From: Acidobacteriota bacterium
GTDB taxonomy: Bacteria; Actinomycetota; Acidimicrobiia; Acidimicrobiales; Ilumatobacteraceae
Length of the DNA stretch: 64,000 bases
Direction: 5' to 3'
Assembly: GCA_018969685.1 (NCBI GenBank)
Contig: JAGWXX010000003.1
Location: 1 to 64,000 of the forward strand
Numbering within the stretch: the first letter of the stretch is position 1; each line of letters starts with the position of its first letter. The notes beneath the pieces were generated by a model that saw nothing but the letters and a program-made list of their open reading frames with translations, did not search any database and was not told the DNA's origin. This document shows, piece after piece, positions 54,490 to 63,292 of this stretch. The translations under genes and the position numbers were made by a program.

Positions 54490-55524
54490 TCAGCCGAGGA
54501 GCGCGGCGGTCACCCCGTCCAGCAGTCCGAGGTCGATGGTCCTCGTCCGCCCCCGCGTGACGGACATCGGCTCGGACCCGATGTCCGCGCCCCTCACCGA
54601 CACCATCCGTCCGGCGCCACCGCCCTCGGCGAGATCGGCTGCTGCGAGCCCCAGGCGGGTCGCCAGCACGCGGTCGTGCGCCGTCGGCGTCCCTCCGCGT
54701 TGCACGTGACCCAGCAGCGTCACCCTCGCCTCGTAGCCCGTCCGCGCGCTCAGTTCCGCGGCGACGGCTGCGGCGAGGCCGCGGTACACGCGGTGTCCGT
54801 GGCGGTCGACGGGCCGGTCCGGGACGGACATCGTGCCCTCGACGGGAGTCGCACCCTCCGCGACCACGACGACCGAGGCGTAGCGGCCGCGTGCGTGCCG
54901 GCGTGCGACGAGCTCGGCGACGCGCGCGATGTCGAACGCCACCTCCGGCACGAGGATGGCGGTGGCCGATCCGGCGATCCCCGCGTGCAGCGCGATCCAC
55001 CCCGCGTCGCGACCCATCACCTCGATCACCATGATGCGGTCGTGGCTCTCCGCGGTGGTGTGCAGCCGGTCGATGGCGTCGGTCGCGATCTGGAGCGCGG
55101 TGTCGAACCCGAAGCACTCGTCGGTGCCCTCGATGTCGTTGTCGATCGTCTTCGGTACGCCGACGACCGGCAGACCGTGGTCGTCCGCGAGCATCGAGGC
55201 GACGGTGAGCGAGCCGTTTCCCCCCACGACGACCAGGGCGTCGAGCCCCTGGGAGTCGAGCGCCTGCCGGACGAGCACCGGCCCGTCCGGATGGTCGAAC
55301 GGGGAGCCCCTGCGCGTGCCGAGGATCGTGCCGCCGCGCGGCAGGATGCCGCGGACGTCCTCCGCCTCGAGGGCGATCGCCCGCCCCTCGATCACGCCGT
55401 CCCATGCGTCGAGGAAGCCCGTCACCGGCGTGCCGTGCCGCTCAGACACCCGTCGCACCAGCGCCCGGATCACCCCGTTCGTCCCGGGACAGTCGCCGCC
55501 GCCCGTCAGGATTCCGAGCCTCAT
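54490..55524 (-). CDS. pfkA: 6-phosphofructokinase family protein
   Basis: MRLGILTGGGDCPGTNGVIRALVRRV...GGTILGTRRGSPF...VVVGGNGSLTVASMLADDHGLPVVGVPKTIDNDIEGTDECFGFDTALQIATDAIDRLHTTAESHDRIMVIEVMGRDAGWIALHAGIA. Confidence 0.95.
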   Translation of the reverse strand: MRLGILTGGGDCPGTNGVIRALVRRVSERHGTPVTGFLDAWDGVIEGRAIALEAEDVRGILPRGGTILGTRRGSPFDHPDGPVLVRQALDSQGLDALVVVGGNGSLTVASMLADDHGLPVVGVPKTIDNDIEGTDECFGFDTALQIATDAIDRLHTTAESHDRIMVIEVMGRDAGWIALHAGIAGSATAILVPEVAFDIARVAELVARRHARGRYASVVVVAEGATPVEGTMSVPDRPVDRHGHRVYRGLAAAVAAELSARTGYEARVTLLGHVQRGGTPTAHDRVLATRLGLAAADLAEGGGAGRMVSVRGADIGSEPMSVTRGRTRTIDLGLLDGVTAALLG

Positions 55525-55665
55525 GGCGTCAGGGTACGGAACCGCCCCGGCCCCGGCCCGCCCGACGGGTGTCCCGACCCTCGGGTGGGTCGTCCGCCCG
55601 TCGCACCGTGCGACTCCTGCTCGCTAGGGTTGTCCCCGCTAGTCCACACCAACAAAGGGGGAAGC

Positions 55666-57324
55666 ATGTCAGACATTGAGCAGGAGAAGCTCAACGTCGC
55701 GTCGGGTCCGCAGGGCCTCTCGCGCCGTCGCTTCATTCAGGGCGTCGCTGCCACGGGCATCGGCGCCGGCCTCGTCGGCCTCGCCGCGTGCGGCGGGGAC
55801 TCCGACGGCGCAGCGACCGACGAAGCCACCGACACCACGGCGGCGCCGGTCGGCGGACCGCTGAAGATCGCGATCGGCAAGGTGGCCAACCCGCCGACGC
55901 CGTTCACGACCAACGACCAGGGCAGCCTCCAGATCCTGGGCTGCGTCGGCGAGTACCTCGCATGGGAGAACGACAAGGGCGAGGTCGAGCCGCGCGTCGC
56001 GGAGAGCTGGGAGTCCACCGACGGTGGCACCACCTGGACCTACAAGATCCGCCAGGGCATCACGTTCCACGACGGCTCGCCGCTCACCGCGGACGACGTC
56101 GTGTGGTCGATCGTCAGCCACCTCGATGAGGCGAACGCCTCGACGCAGGCCGGCACGTTCGCGGGCGTCCTCACGGCCGCCGGCGTGACGAAGGTCGACG
56201 ACTCCACCGTGCAGTTCGTCTGCGACGCCCCGACGGGCGCGCTGCCGAACCTGCTCAGCTCCACCACCTACGGCCTCGTGATGATGAAGAACGGGGACAA
56301 GGGCGGCGACGGCTGGCAGGCCACGATGAACTCGTGCGGCCCCTGGGTCCTCGAGTCCTACACCGAGGGCACCGGCGCGACGTTCACGAAGAACGCGAAC
56401 TACTGGGACACGAACCGCCAGCCGGCGTTCGACACCCTCGAGCTCATCCAGTTCGACTCGGCTGACGCGGCGATCGCACAGCTGGCGACGGGCGAGCTCG
56501 ACATCGTGTCGTTCGTCTCGGCCTCGTCGGTCGCCTCGGTCGACACCAGCGTCGCGGACATCGTCCGCGTGCCGTCGTCGGGCACCCTGATGGTTCACAT
56601 GCGCAACGACTTCGGTCCGTTCCAGGACAAGCGGATCCGCAAGGCCGCCGCGCTCACCCTGGCCCGCGCCGACTACCTGTCGGGCGTGCTGGCAGGCGAG
56701 GGCTCGCTCGGCAACGACAGCCCGACCAGCGCCTACCAGACGCTGATCGACGCGTCCGTCCCGCAGCGCGAGAAGGACCTCGAGCAGGCCAAGGCGCTGA
56801 TGGAGGAGGCCGGTGCGGCAGACGGGTTCGAGGTGGACCTGTCGAGCTACAGCCGTGACGACATCAACCTGCTGGCTCCGTACCTGCAGTCCGCCCTCGC
56901 CGAGATCGGGATCACCGTCACGATCAAGCAGGCTGACTCGTACTACAGCCCGCCGTGGTCGGCACAGGAGTCGAAGCAGGTCGAGAACAACATCTGGCTC
57001 GAGTCGAACTTCGGCATCACCGACTTCGGTCACCGTGGCTCGCCGGACGTGGTCCTCACCCGCGTCTTCGCGTCCACCGGCGACTGGAACGCGGCCCAGT
57101 ACAAGAGCGACGACATGGACGCGGCCATCACCACGTTCAAGACGGCGACCACGCCGGAGGCTCGCAAGGCCGCGGCCAAGACCGTCCAGGAGATCGCCCT
57201 GGAGGACTCGCCGTACATCATCATCTACTTCCAGACGGCCATCGGCATCGTCAGGAAGGGGCTGACCGGCTTCTACTCGAACGGCATGGCGCAGTTCGAG
57301 TCCGCAGCCGTCCGTCCGGCCTGA
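55666..57324 (+). CDS. Peptide/oligopeptide ABC transporter substrate-binding protein, Tat-type lipoprotein signal
   Basis: SRRRFIQGVAATGIGAGLVGLAACGG (twin-arginine + lipobox); family 5 SBP features RVAESWESTDGGTTWTYKIRQGITFHDGSPLTADDVVWSI; SD-like AAAGGGGGAAGC. Confidence 0.93.
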   Translation: MSDIEQEKLNVASGPQGLSRRRFIQGVAATGIGAGLVGLAACGGDSDGAATDEATDTTAAPVGGPLKIAIGKVANPPTPFTTNDQGSLQILGCVGEYLAWENDKGEVEPRVAESWESTDGGTTWTYKIRQGITFHDGSPLTADDVVWSIVSHLDEANASTQAGTFAGVLTAAGVTKVDDSTVQFVCDAPTGALPNLLSSTTYGLVMMKNGDKGGDGWQATMNSCGPWVLESYTEGTGATFTKNANYWDTNRQPAFDTLELIQFDSADAAIAQLATGELDIVSFVSASSVASVDTSVADIVRVPSSGTLMVHMRNDFGPFQDKRIRKAAALTLARADYLSGVLAGEGSLGNDSPTSAYQTLIDASVPQREKDLEQAKALMEEAGAADGFEVDLSSYSRDDINLLAPYLQSALAEIGITVTIKQADSYYSPPWSAQESKQVENNIWLESNFGITDFGHRGSPDVVLTRVFASTGDWNAAQYKSDDMDAAITTFKTATTPEARKAAAKTVQEIALEDSPYIIIYFQTAIGIVRKGLTGFYSNGMAQFESAAVRPA

Positions 57325-57345
57325 TCCAGCGACAGTCACGGTCCG

Positions 57346-57379
57346 AAGGGGCCGGCGCACTTCGGTGCGCCGGCCCTTT
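57346..57379 (+). terminator. GC-rich hairpin with TTCG tetraloop between SBP and permease genes
   Basis: AAGGGGCCGGCGCAC-TTCG-GTGCGCCGGCCCTTTC; no U-tract beyond CTTTCGCCGTTT. Confidence 0.75.
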
Positions 57380-57439
57380 CGCCGTTTCCGGGGCCGTCCC
57401 TGACGGAAGGTCCGGTCCGTCCTTCTAGGATCGCCTTCC

Positions 57440-58393
57440 GTGGGGGCGTACATCCTGAGGCGCGTGGGGCTCGCGCTCGTCACCGTGTTCCTCGTGACCA
57501 CGGCGATCTTCTTCATGACCCACATCCTCCCCGGCAACGCCGCCGAGCGGATCCTCGGCAACCTCGCCGAACGGGAGAACGTGCTCCTGCTCGAGAAGCA
57601 GCTCGGCCTCGACAAGCCGGTGCTCGTTCAATACACGTCGTGGCTCGGCGACGCCGTGCGCGGGGACTTCGGCGAGTCGATCCAGCACCGCGTGCCCGTC
57701 GAGAAGCTCCTGGTTCCGTCGGTCGGCTACTCGCTGCGCCTCGCCCTCGTCGCCTTCCTGCTGACGATCCCGATCAGCATCATCGGCGGCATCGTCGCGG
57801 GCGTCTTCCGCGGACGGTGGATCGACCGGGCGATCACGGTCGGCGGCCTCTCCGCAGCGGTGGTGCCCGAGTTCGTGTGGGCGGTGCTGCTCGTGCTCGT
57901 GCTCGGAGTGAACCTCCATTGGCTGCCGACCAACGCGTTCCCCGGCACCGATGCATCGGTCCCCGAGATCGTCCACCACCTCCTGCTGCCGTCGGTCGCC
58001 CTGATCCTCGTGCTCTTCGGCTACATCTCCCGCATCGCACGTGCCGGCGTGGTCGAGGCGATCGAGTCGGACTACGTCCGCACCGCGTTCCTGAAGGGCC
58101 TGTCGCGCCCGGCGGCCATCCGGCGCCACGTGCTGCGCAACGCCCTGCTGCCCACCATCGCCGTGACCGCGTCAATGGTGCCGTACCTCGTCGGCGGCCT
58201 CGTGGCCGTGGAGATCATCTTCAACTACCCGGGCTTCGGGGGCCTCCTGCTGAAGGCCGTGCAGTACCGCGACTACCCGATGCTCCAGTCGGCGGTGCTC
58301 ATCATCTCCGTCGTCATCGTCGGGGTGCAGCTGGTCGCCGACATCCTCTTCGCCGTGCTGAACCCCCGCATCCGCCAGAAGGTCTCGCAGTGA
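57440..58393 (+). CDS. ABC transporter permease (DppB-like)
   Basis: YILRRVGLALVTVFLVTTAIFFMTHILPGNAAE...LGLDKPVLVQYTSWLGDAVRGDFGES...RIARAGVVEAIESDYVRTAFLKGLSRPAAIRRHVLRNALLPTI; TAGGAT 8 nt upstream of GTG. Confidence 0.94.
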   Translation: MGAYILRRVGLALVTVFLVTTAIFFMTHILPGNAAERILGNLAERENVLLLEKQLGLDKPVLVQYTSWLGDAVRGDFGESIQHRVPVEKLLVPSVGYSLRLALVAFLLTIPISIIGGIVAGVFRGRWIDRAITVGGLSAAVVPEFVWAVLLVLVLGVNLHWLPTNAFPGTDASVPEIVHHLLLPSVALILVLFGYISRIARAGVVEAIESDYVRTAFLKGLSRPAAIRRHVLRNALLPTIAVTASMVPYLVGGLVAVEIIFNYPGFGGLLLKAVQYRDYPMLQSAVLIISVVIVGVQLVADILFAVLNPRIRQKVSQ

Positions 58394-59268
58394 GCGCCGA
58401 GCGCGACCTCCGGGCCGTCGCCCGCGCCGAGCGCGACCGCATCCGCAGCGAGCGGCTCCGCCAGCTCCGCCGCAACCCCGCCTTCGTCGTGGGCGCCGTA
58501 ATCCTCGGCATCTGGGTGGTCTGCGCGCTCATCGGCGAGTTCGTCGTGCCGCACGAACCGGCCCTCGTCGACATTCTCTCCACCAACAAGGGACCGTCGT
58601 CGGAGCACTGGTTCGGCACCGACGTCGTCGGCCGCGACGTCTTTTCCCGTGTCATCGTCGGGGCGCGACCCGTGCTGGTCATGGCCTTCCTCGCCACCGT
58701 CATCGGCACGGTGCTCGGCACAGTCATCGGCCTCGTCGCCGGCTACTTCAAGGGCTGGGCCGACGTGATCATCATGCGCATCCTCGATGCGATCAGCGCG
58801 CTGCCCGTGCTGGTCATCGCGCTCCTCGCGCTCGCCGCGGTGGGCGGCTCCTCGCAGCCCGTCACGATCCTGATCATCGGCTTCGTCTTCACCCCGATCA
58901 TCGCGCGCACCGTGCGGGCGGCGGTGCTGCCCGAGGCGGAGCTGGACTACGTGGCCGCCGCGCGCCTGCGCACCGAGCGCGCGCCGCACATCCTCGCCGT
59001 CGAGATCCTCCCGAACGTCCTGCCGCCGATCATCGTCGAGTTCACGGTGCGCCTCGGCTACGCCGTCTTTGCGATCGCCACCCTCGGCTTCCTCGGCGTC
59101 GGCGTGCAGCTGGGATCGCCCAACTGGGGCTCGCAGGTCGCGGAGAATTACGGGCGCATCTTCGCCGACAACTGGTGGTCCACCACCTTCCCCGCCGGCG
59201 CGATCGCCACGCTCGCGATCGCGATCAACCTCGTCGCCGACGGCATCGTGGAGTCGTTCGAGCAGTGA
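58390..59268 (+). CDS. ABC transporter permease (DppC-like)
   Basis: GPSSEHWFGTDVVGRDVFSRVIVGARPVLVMAFLATVIGTVLGTVIGLVAGYFKGWADVIIMRILDAISALPVLVIALLALA; GTG overlaps upstream stop. Confidence 0.95.
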   Translation: MSAERDLRAVARAERDRIRSERLRQLRRNPAFVVGAVILGIWVVCALIGEFVVPHEPALVDILSTNKGPSSEHWFGTDVVGRDVFSRVIVGARPVLVMAFLATVIGTVLGTVIGLVAGYFKGWADVIIMRILDAISALPVLVIALLALAAVGGSSQPVTILIIGFVFTPIIARTVRAAVLPEAELDYVAAARLRTERAPHILAVEILPNVLPPIIVEFTVRLGYAVFAIATLGFLGVGVQLGSPNWGSQVAENYGRIFADNWWSTTFPAGAIATLAIAINLVADGIVESFEQ

Positions 59269-61298
59269 GCGCCCCGACCCTCGAGCTCCGCGACCTCTCC
59301 GTCGCCTACCGGGTCCGCGGCATCGACCGCCAGGTGCTCCGCGGCGTCTCGCTGGCGATCCAGCCCGGCGAGGCCTACGGGCTCGTCGGGGAGTCGGGCT
59401 GCGGGAAGTCCACCGCGGCGTATGCGGCGATGCGCTACCTGCCGCGAAACGGCGCGATCACCGGGGGCTCGATCCTCTTCGAGGGCCGCGACATCAGCGC
59501 CGTTCCGGAGGCCGAGATCCGCGAGCTGCGGCGCGCGGCGATCTCGATGGTGTACCAGAACCCCATTGCAGCCCTGAACCCGACGATCCGTGTCGGCGAG
59601 CAGGTCGCGGAGTCCTTCGCACTGCTCGGGAACGGCCGCAGCGAGAGCCGGCGGCTCGCCGTCGAGGCCCTCAGGCGGGTGCAGATCGCCGACCCCTCGA
59701 AGGTGATGGACCGCTATCCGCACCAGCTGTCCGGCGGCATGGCGCAGCGCGTCGTCATCGCGATGGCGCTCGCCTCGTCGCCGCGACTCCTGGTGCTGGA
59801 CGAGCCGACGACCGGCCTCGACGCGACGGTCGAGGCAGAGGTGCTCGACCTGCTCAGGTCGCTGATCGCCGAGTCGAACACGTCGATCCTGTTCATCAGC
59901 CACAACCTCGGCGTGATCCGGGCGATGTGCAACCGGGTGGGCGTCCTGTACGCGGGCGCACTGGTCGAGGAGGGCGCGACGGCGACGATCATCCAGCGCC
60001 CCAGCCACCCGTACACGGTCGGACTCATGCGCTGCATCCCGCGCGGCGGACTCGACAAGTACGACTCGCACCTCGACACCATCCCGGGGACGCCACCCCC
60101 GCTCGGCACCCCGCTTCCCGGGTGCGTCTTCGTCAACCGCTGCGCGATCGCCCGCGAGTCGTGCGCCACCGCCCCGACGCCGGTCACGGACCTCGGGAAC
60201 GGCCACACCACCCGCTGCCCGTACCACGCCGAGGCCGCATCGATGCCGCGCGTGGTCGCCAGCGAGCCAGTCACGGCCAGCGACGAGCACCGCGCCGAGC
60301 GCGGCCGCGACCTGGTCACGGTCGCGCACCTGTCGAAGACCTTCGCCCAGGGCGACGGCGACGTCCGCGTGCTCTCCGACGTCACCCTGTCGCTGCGGCA
60401 CGGCGAGACGCTGGGGCTCGTCGGCGAGTCCGGCTCGGGCAAGACCACGCTCGCCAAGACCCTCCTCGGCATCCACCCTCCGGACGACGGCAGCATCCTC
60501 GCCATCGACGGCAAGGCGCTCGGGAGCACGATCGACGACCGGACCGCGCACGAGGTGGCGTCGATCCAGATCGTCTTCCAGAACCCCGACTCGGCCCTCA
60601 ACCGCCGCCACTCGGTGACGCGGATCGTGGCACGGGCCGTGCAGAAGCTCGCCGGCGCGACCCCGCAGGCATCGGAAGAGCGCGCCCAGTCGCTGCTCGA
60701 CTCCATGAGCGTCGACCCGGTGCTGCACAGCGCGCGGCCCGGCCAGCTCTCGGGCGGGCTCAAGCAGCGCGTCGCGATCGCCCGTGCGTTCGCGGGCAGT
60801 CCGCGCGTCGTGGTGTGCGACGAGCCGACCAGCGCCCTCGACGTCAGCGTGCAGGCCAACATCCTCAACCTGCTCGCCGACCTGCAGGCACGCGAGAACG
60901 TCAGCTACATCTTCATCTCGCACGACCTCGGCGTCGTGCGGTACCTCTCCGACCGCATCGCGGTGATGTACCTCGGCCGGATCATGGAGATCGGGCCCGC
61001 CCAGGACGTCTTCGACGGCCCCCACCACCCCTACACCGAGGCGCTCGTCTCGAGCATCCCCGACGTCGACGGCGAGACCCGGGTGCGCGTGCGGCTCGGC
61101 GGAGAGGTGCCGAGCCCGGCCGCACCGCCGACGGGCTGCGTCCTCCACCCCCGCTGCCCGCGCCGCATCGGCAGCGGCGTCGAGGATCTGTGCACGTCGA
61201 CCGAGCCGCCGCTGCGGGAGATCGGGCCGGGCCACGCGATCCGCTGCCATCTCGACGTGGGGCAACTGGGCTCCGCCAGCCGCGCCGCCACTGCCTGA
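59265..61298 (+). CDS. ABC transporter ATP-binding protein with two fused nucleotide-binding domains (DppD-DppF type)
   Basis: Two Walker A (GLVGESGCGKST; GLVGESGSGKTT) and two signature motifs (LSGGMAQR; LSGGLKQR), each with an oligopeptide-type Cys-containing C-terminal extension. Confidence 0.95.
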   Translation: MSAPTLELRDLSVAYRVRGIDRQVLRGVSLAIQPGEAYGLVGESGCGKSTAAYAAMRYLPRNGAITGGSILFEGRDISAVPEAEIRELRRAAISMVYQNPIAALNPTIRVGEQVAESFALLGNGRSESRRLAVEALRRVQIADPSKVMDRYPHQLSGGMAQRVVIAMALASSPRLLVLDEPTTGLDATVEAEVLDLLRSLIAESNTSILFISHNLGVIRAMCNRVGVLYAGALVEEGATATIIQRPSHPYTVGLMRCIPRGGLDKYDSHLDTIPGTPPPLGTPLPGCVFVNRCAIARESCATAPTPVTDLGNGHTTRCPYHAEAASMPRVVASEPVTASDEHRAERGRDLVTVAHLSKTFAQGDGDVRVLSDVTLSLRHGETLGLVGESGSGKTTLAKTLLGIHPPDDGSILAIDGKALGSTIDDRTAHEVASIQIVFQNPDSALNRRHSVTRIVARAVQKLAGATPQASEERAQSLLDSMSVDPVLHSARPGQLSGGLKQRVAIARAFAGSPRVVVCDEPTSALDVSVQANILNLLADLQARENVSYIFISHDLGVVRYLSDRIAVMYLGRIMEIGPAQDVFDGPHHPYTEALVSSIPDVDGETRVRVRLGGEVPSPAAPPTGCVLHPRCPRRIGSGVEDLCTSTEPPLREIGPGHAIRCHLDVGQLGSASRAATA

Positions 61299-61427
61299 CC
61301 GGCCGGTTACTTCCGCACCAAGGCCCATTCCCGGCGTCACGCCGCTCTTGCCGCTCCGTGCACCCGCCCATAGGCTGACCCTCGTCGCGGAAGCCACTGG
61401 GGCGTCCGGACAGGGGGAATTCCACCA

Positions 61428-63161
61428 ATGACACAGCAGACAACGCGTCGACGCCTGCGCGCCTTGGGCGTGGGCATCGGCCTGGCAGTGGCGATGACCG
61501 CCATGGCCAGCCCGACGACGAGCGCAGCCAAGGTCAGCGCCCCGACACAGGGCGGTGACATCACGGTCGGCATCTTCAACCAGTTGCTTTCGACCTGCTA
61601 CTCGCCCAACGCCGCCAACTCGGCGCTCGGTGTGATGCGCACCGTCTATGAGGGCCTCGTCGAGCAGCGCGCGGACGGCAAGATCGTGCCGTACCTCGCC
61701 GAATCGATCACCCCGAGTGCCGACTACAAGACCTGGACCATCGGACTCCGTTCGGGAATCACCTTCCACGACGGCACCCCGATGAACGTGCAGGCCGTCG
61801 TCACCAACCTGCAGGCGATCCGCGGCCTCACCGCAGCGGCCCTCGGGCGGCACACCCTCGGCTCGGGCGTTCCGCTCGTCGCCAACATCAAGGACGTCCG
61901 TCCGGCCTCGGCCACGGCGGTGACCATCGAGCTGTGGAACGGCCAGAAGGACTTCGACGAGTGGCTGTACGCCTCGGGTCGATTCTTCATGCGCTCGCTC
62001 TCGACCATGGGCAACGCACAGCTCTGTGCGACCAGTGGCAAGGGCACCGGACCGTTCATGTTCCAGTCGGTGTCCCCGACCGAGGTGAAGGTCGTCCGCA
62101 ACCCGAACTACTGGCGCAAGGACAAGAACGGCGTGCAGCTGCCGTACCTGAACAGCATCACGTTCAAGTACGTCAACCAGGCTGCCCAGCGCGTGAACGG
62201 CCTCAAGTCGGGCACCCTCGACGCGGCGGGCTTCACGTCGGCCGGCGAGATCAAGCAGATCGTCAACGTCCAGGCGAACCCGAACGTCTCGACGATCTCC
62301 AGCCCGGATGACTACTACGCCATGAACATGTTCAACACCGCGATCGCGCCGTTCAACAACAAGAACGCCCGCCTCGCAGTGGCGTACGCGTTCGACCTCG
62401 ACACCTTCTACAACCAGCGCAACTGCTTCAAGGGCAAGTGCGTCGGGACCAAGCCGTCGTCGATGGTCGGCAAGCGCAACATCATGTTCAACGAGGCCGG
62501 GTTCATCACCTACGACCTCGCCAAGGCGAAGAAGTTCGTCGCGGCGTACAAGGCCGAGACCGGCCAGGACCTCGCGTTCTCGCTGCCGACGGACACCAGC
62601 GCCGACTCGCAGGCGAGCTCGAAGGCCTTTGCGCAGATCCTGAAGAAGGCCGGCATCACCGTCACCATCGCGACGGAGGACACGGCGACCATCACGGCGA
62701 AGGCGTTCCCGACCCCGGGCACCGGCCTGAACCCGTACCAGATGTACCCGACGACCCTCTTCGAGGGCACCGGCGCGTACTTCGTGCTGCCGTTCATCCA
62801 GTCGAACTCCTTCCGCGCCCCCGGCATCAACATCGCCGCTGTCGTGGGAGCGGCCAACGCGCCGACCTTCCTCGCCTTCGGCGCCCTGATCAACCCGGGT
62901 CGCTTCAGCGACCCGGCGCAGGACACCCTGGTGTGGACGGCGCAGTTCGACACGACCGGCACGCGGGTGAAGAACCTGAAGGCCGTCACCAAGTTCATGC
63001 AGGAGAACGCGAACGTCCTCCCGGTGCCGACCATCCAGTACACCTACGGCTTCAACAAGAAGCTCGCGGGCTACGACAAGTTCATCCTCGCGTCGGGCGG
63101 TCAGGGCCGCGCGATGACGAACGCCGGACCGAACTGGACGGGCGTCTACATCCAGAACTAA
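61428..63161 (+). CDS. Second family-5-type ABC substrate-binding protein
   Basis: Signal peptide; IVPYLAESITPSADYKTWTIGLRSGITFHDGTPMNVQAVVTNLQAI...; SD-like AGGGGGAA. Confidence 0.92.
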   Translation: MTQQTTRRRLRALGVGIGLAVAMTAMASPTTSAAKVSAPTQGGDITVGIFNQLLSTCYSPNAANSALGVMRTVYEGLVEQRADGKIVPYLAESITPSADYKTWTIGLRSGITFHDGTPMNVQAVVTNLQAIRGLTAAALGRHTLGSGVPLVANIKDVRPASATAVTIELWNGQKDFDEWLYASGRFFMRSLSTMGNAQLCATSGKGTGPFMFQSVSPTEVKVVRNPNYWRKDKNGVQLPYLNSITFKYVNQAAQRVNGLKSGTLDAAGFTSAGEIKQIVNVQANPNVSTISSPDDYYAMNMFNTAIAPFNNKNARLAVAYAFDLDTFYNQRNCFKGKCVGTKPSSMVGKRNIMFNEAGFITYDLAKAKKFVAAYKAETGQDLAFSLPTDTSADSQASSKAFAQILKKAGITVTIATEDTATITAKAFPTPGTGLNPYQMYPTTLFEGTGAYFVLPFIQSNSFRAPGINIAAVVGAANAPTFLAFGALINPGRFSDPAQDTLVWTAQFDTTGTRVKNLKAVTKFMQENANVLPVPTIQYTYGFNKKLAGYDKFILASGGQGRAMTNAGPNWTGVYIQN

Positions 63162-63191
63162 GCGCGACGATTCCTTCGTCACGCTGACGAC

Positions 63192-63232
63192 GGGGCCCGG
63201 GTGGATTGTCCACCCGGGCCCCGTTTCGTTTA
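63192..63232 (+). terminator. Rho-independent terminator downstream of second SBP
   Basis: Perfect 14-bp stem GGGGCCCGGGTGGA-TTG-TCCACCCGGGCCCC followed by GTTTCGTTTA. Confidence 0.92.
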
Positions 63233-63292
63233 TGCTGACGTCATTGCGCGCAGGCGCACCGGGGCAGCAGTCGTGAATCGGGGGCAGTGGGG

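Noticed and set aside
59265-61298. Fused two-NBD ABC ATPase as a novelty
   Set aside because: Tandem DppD-DppF type fusions are well known among peptide importers.
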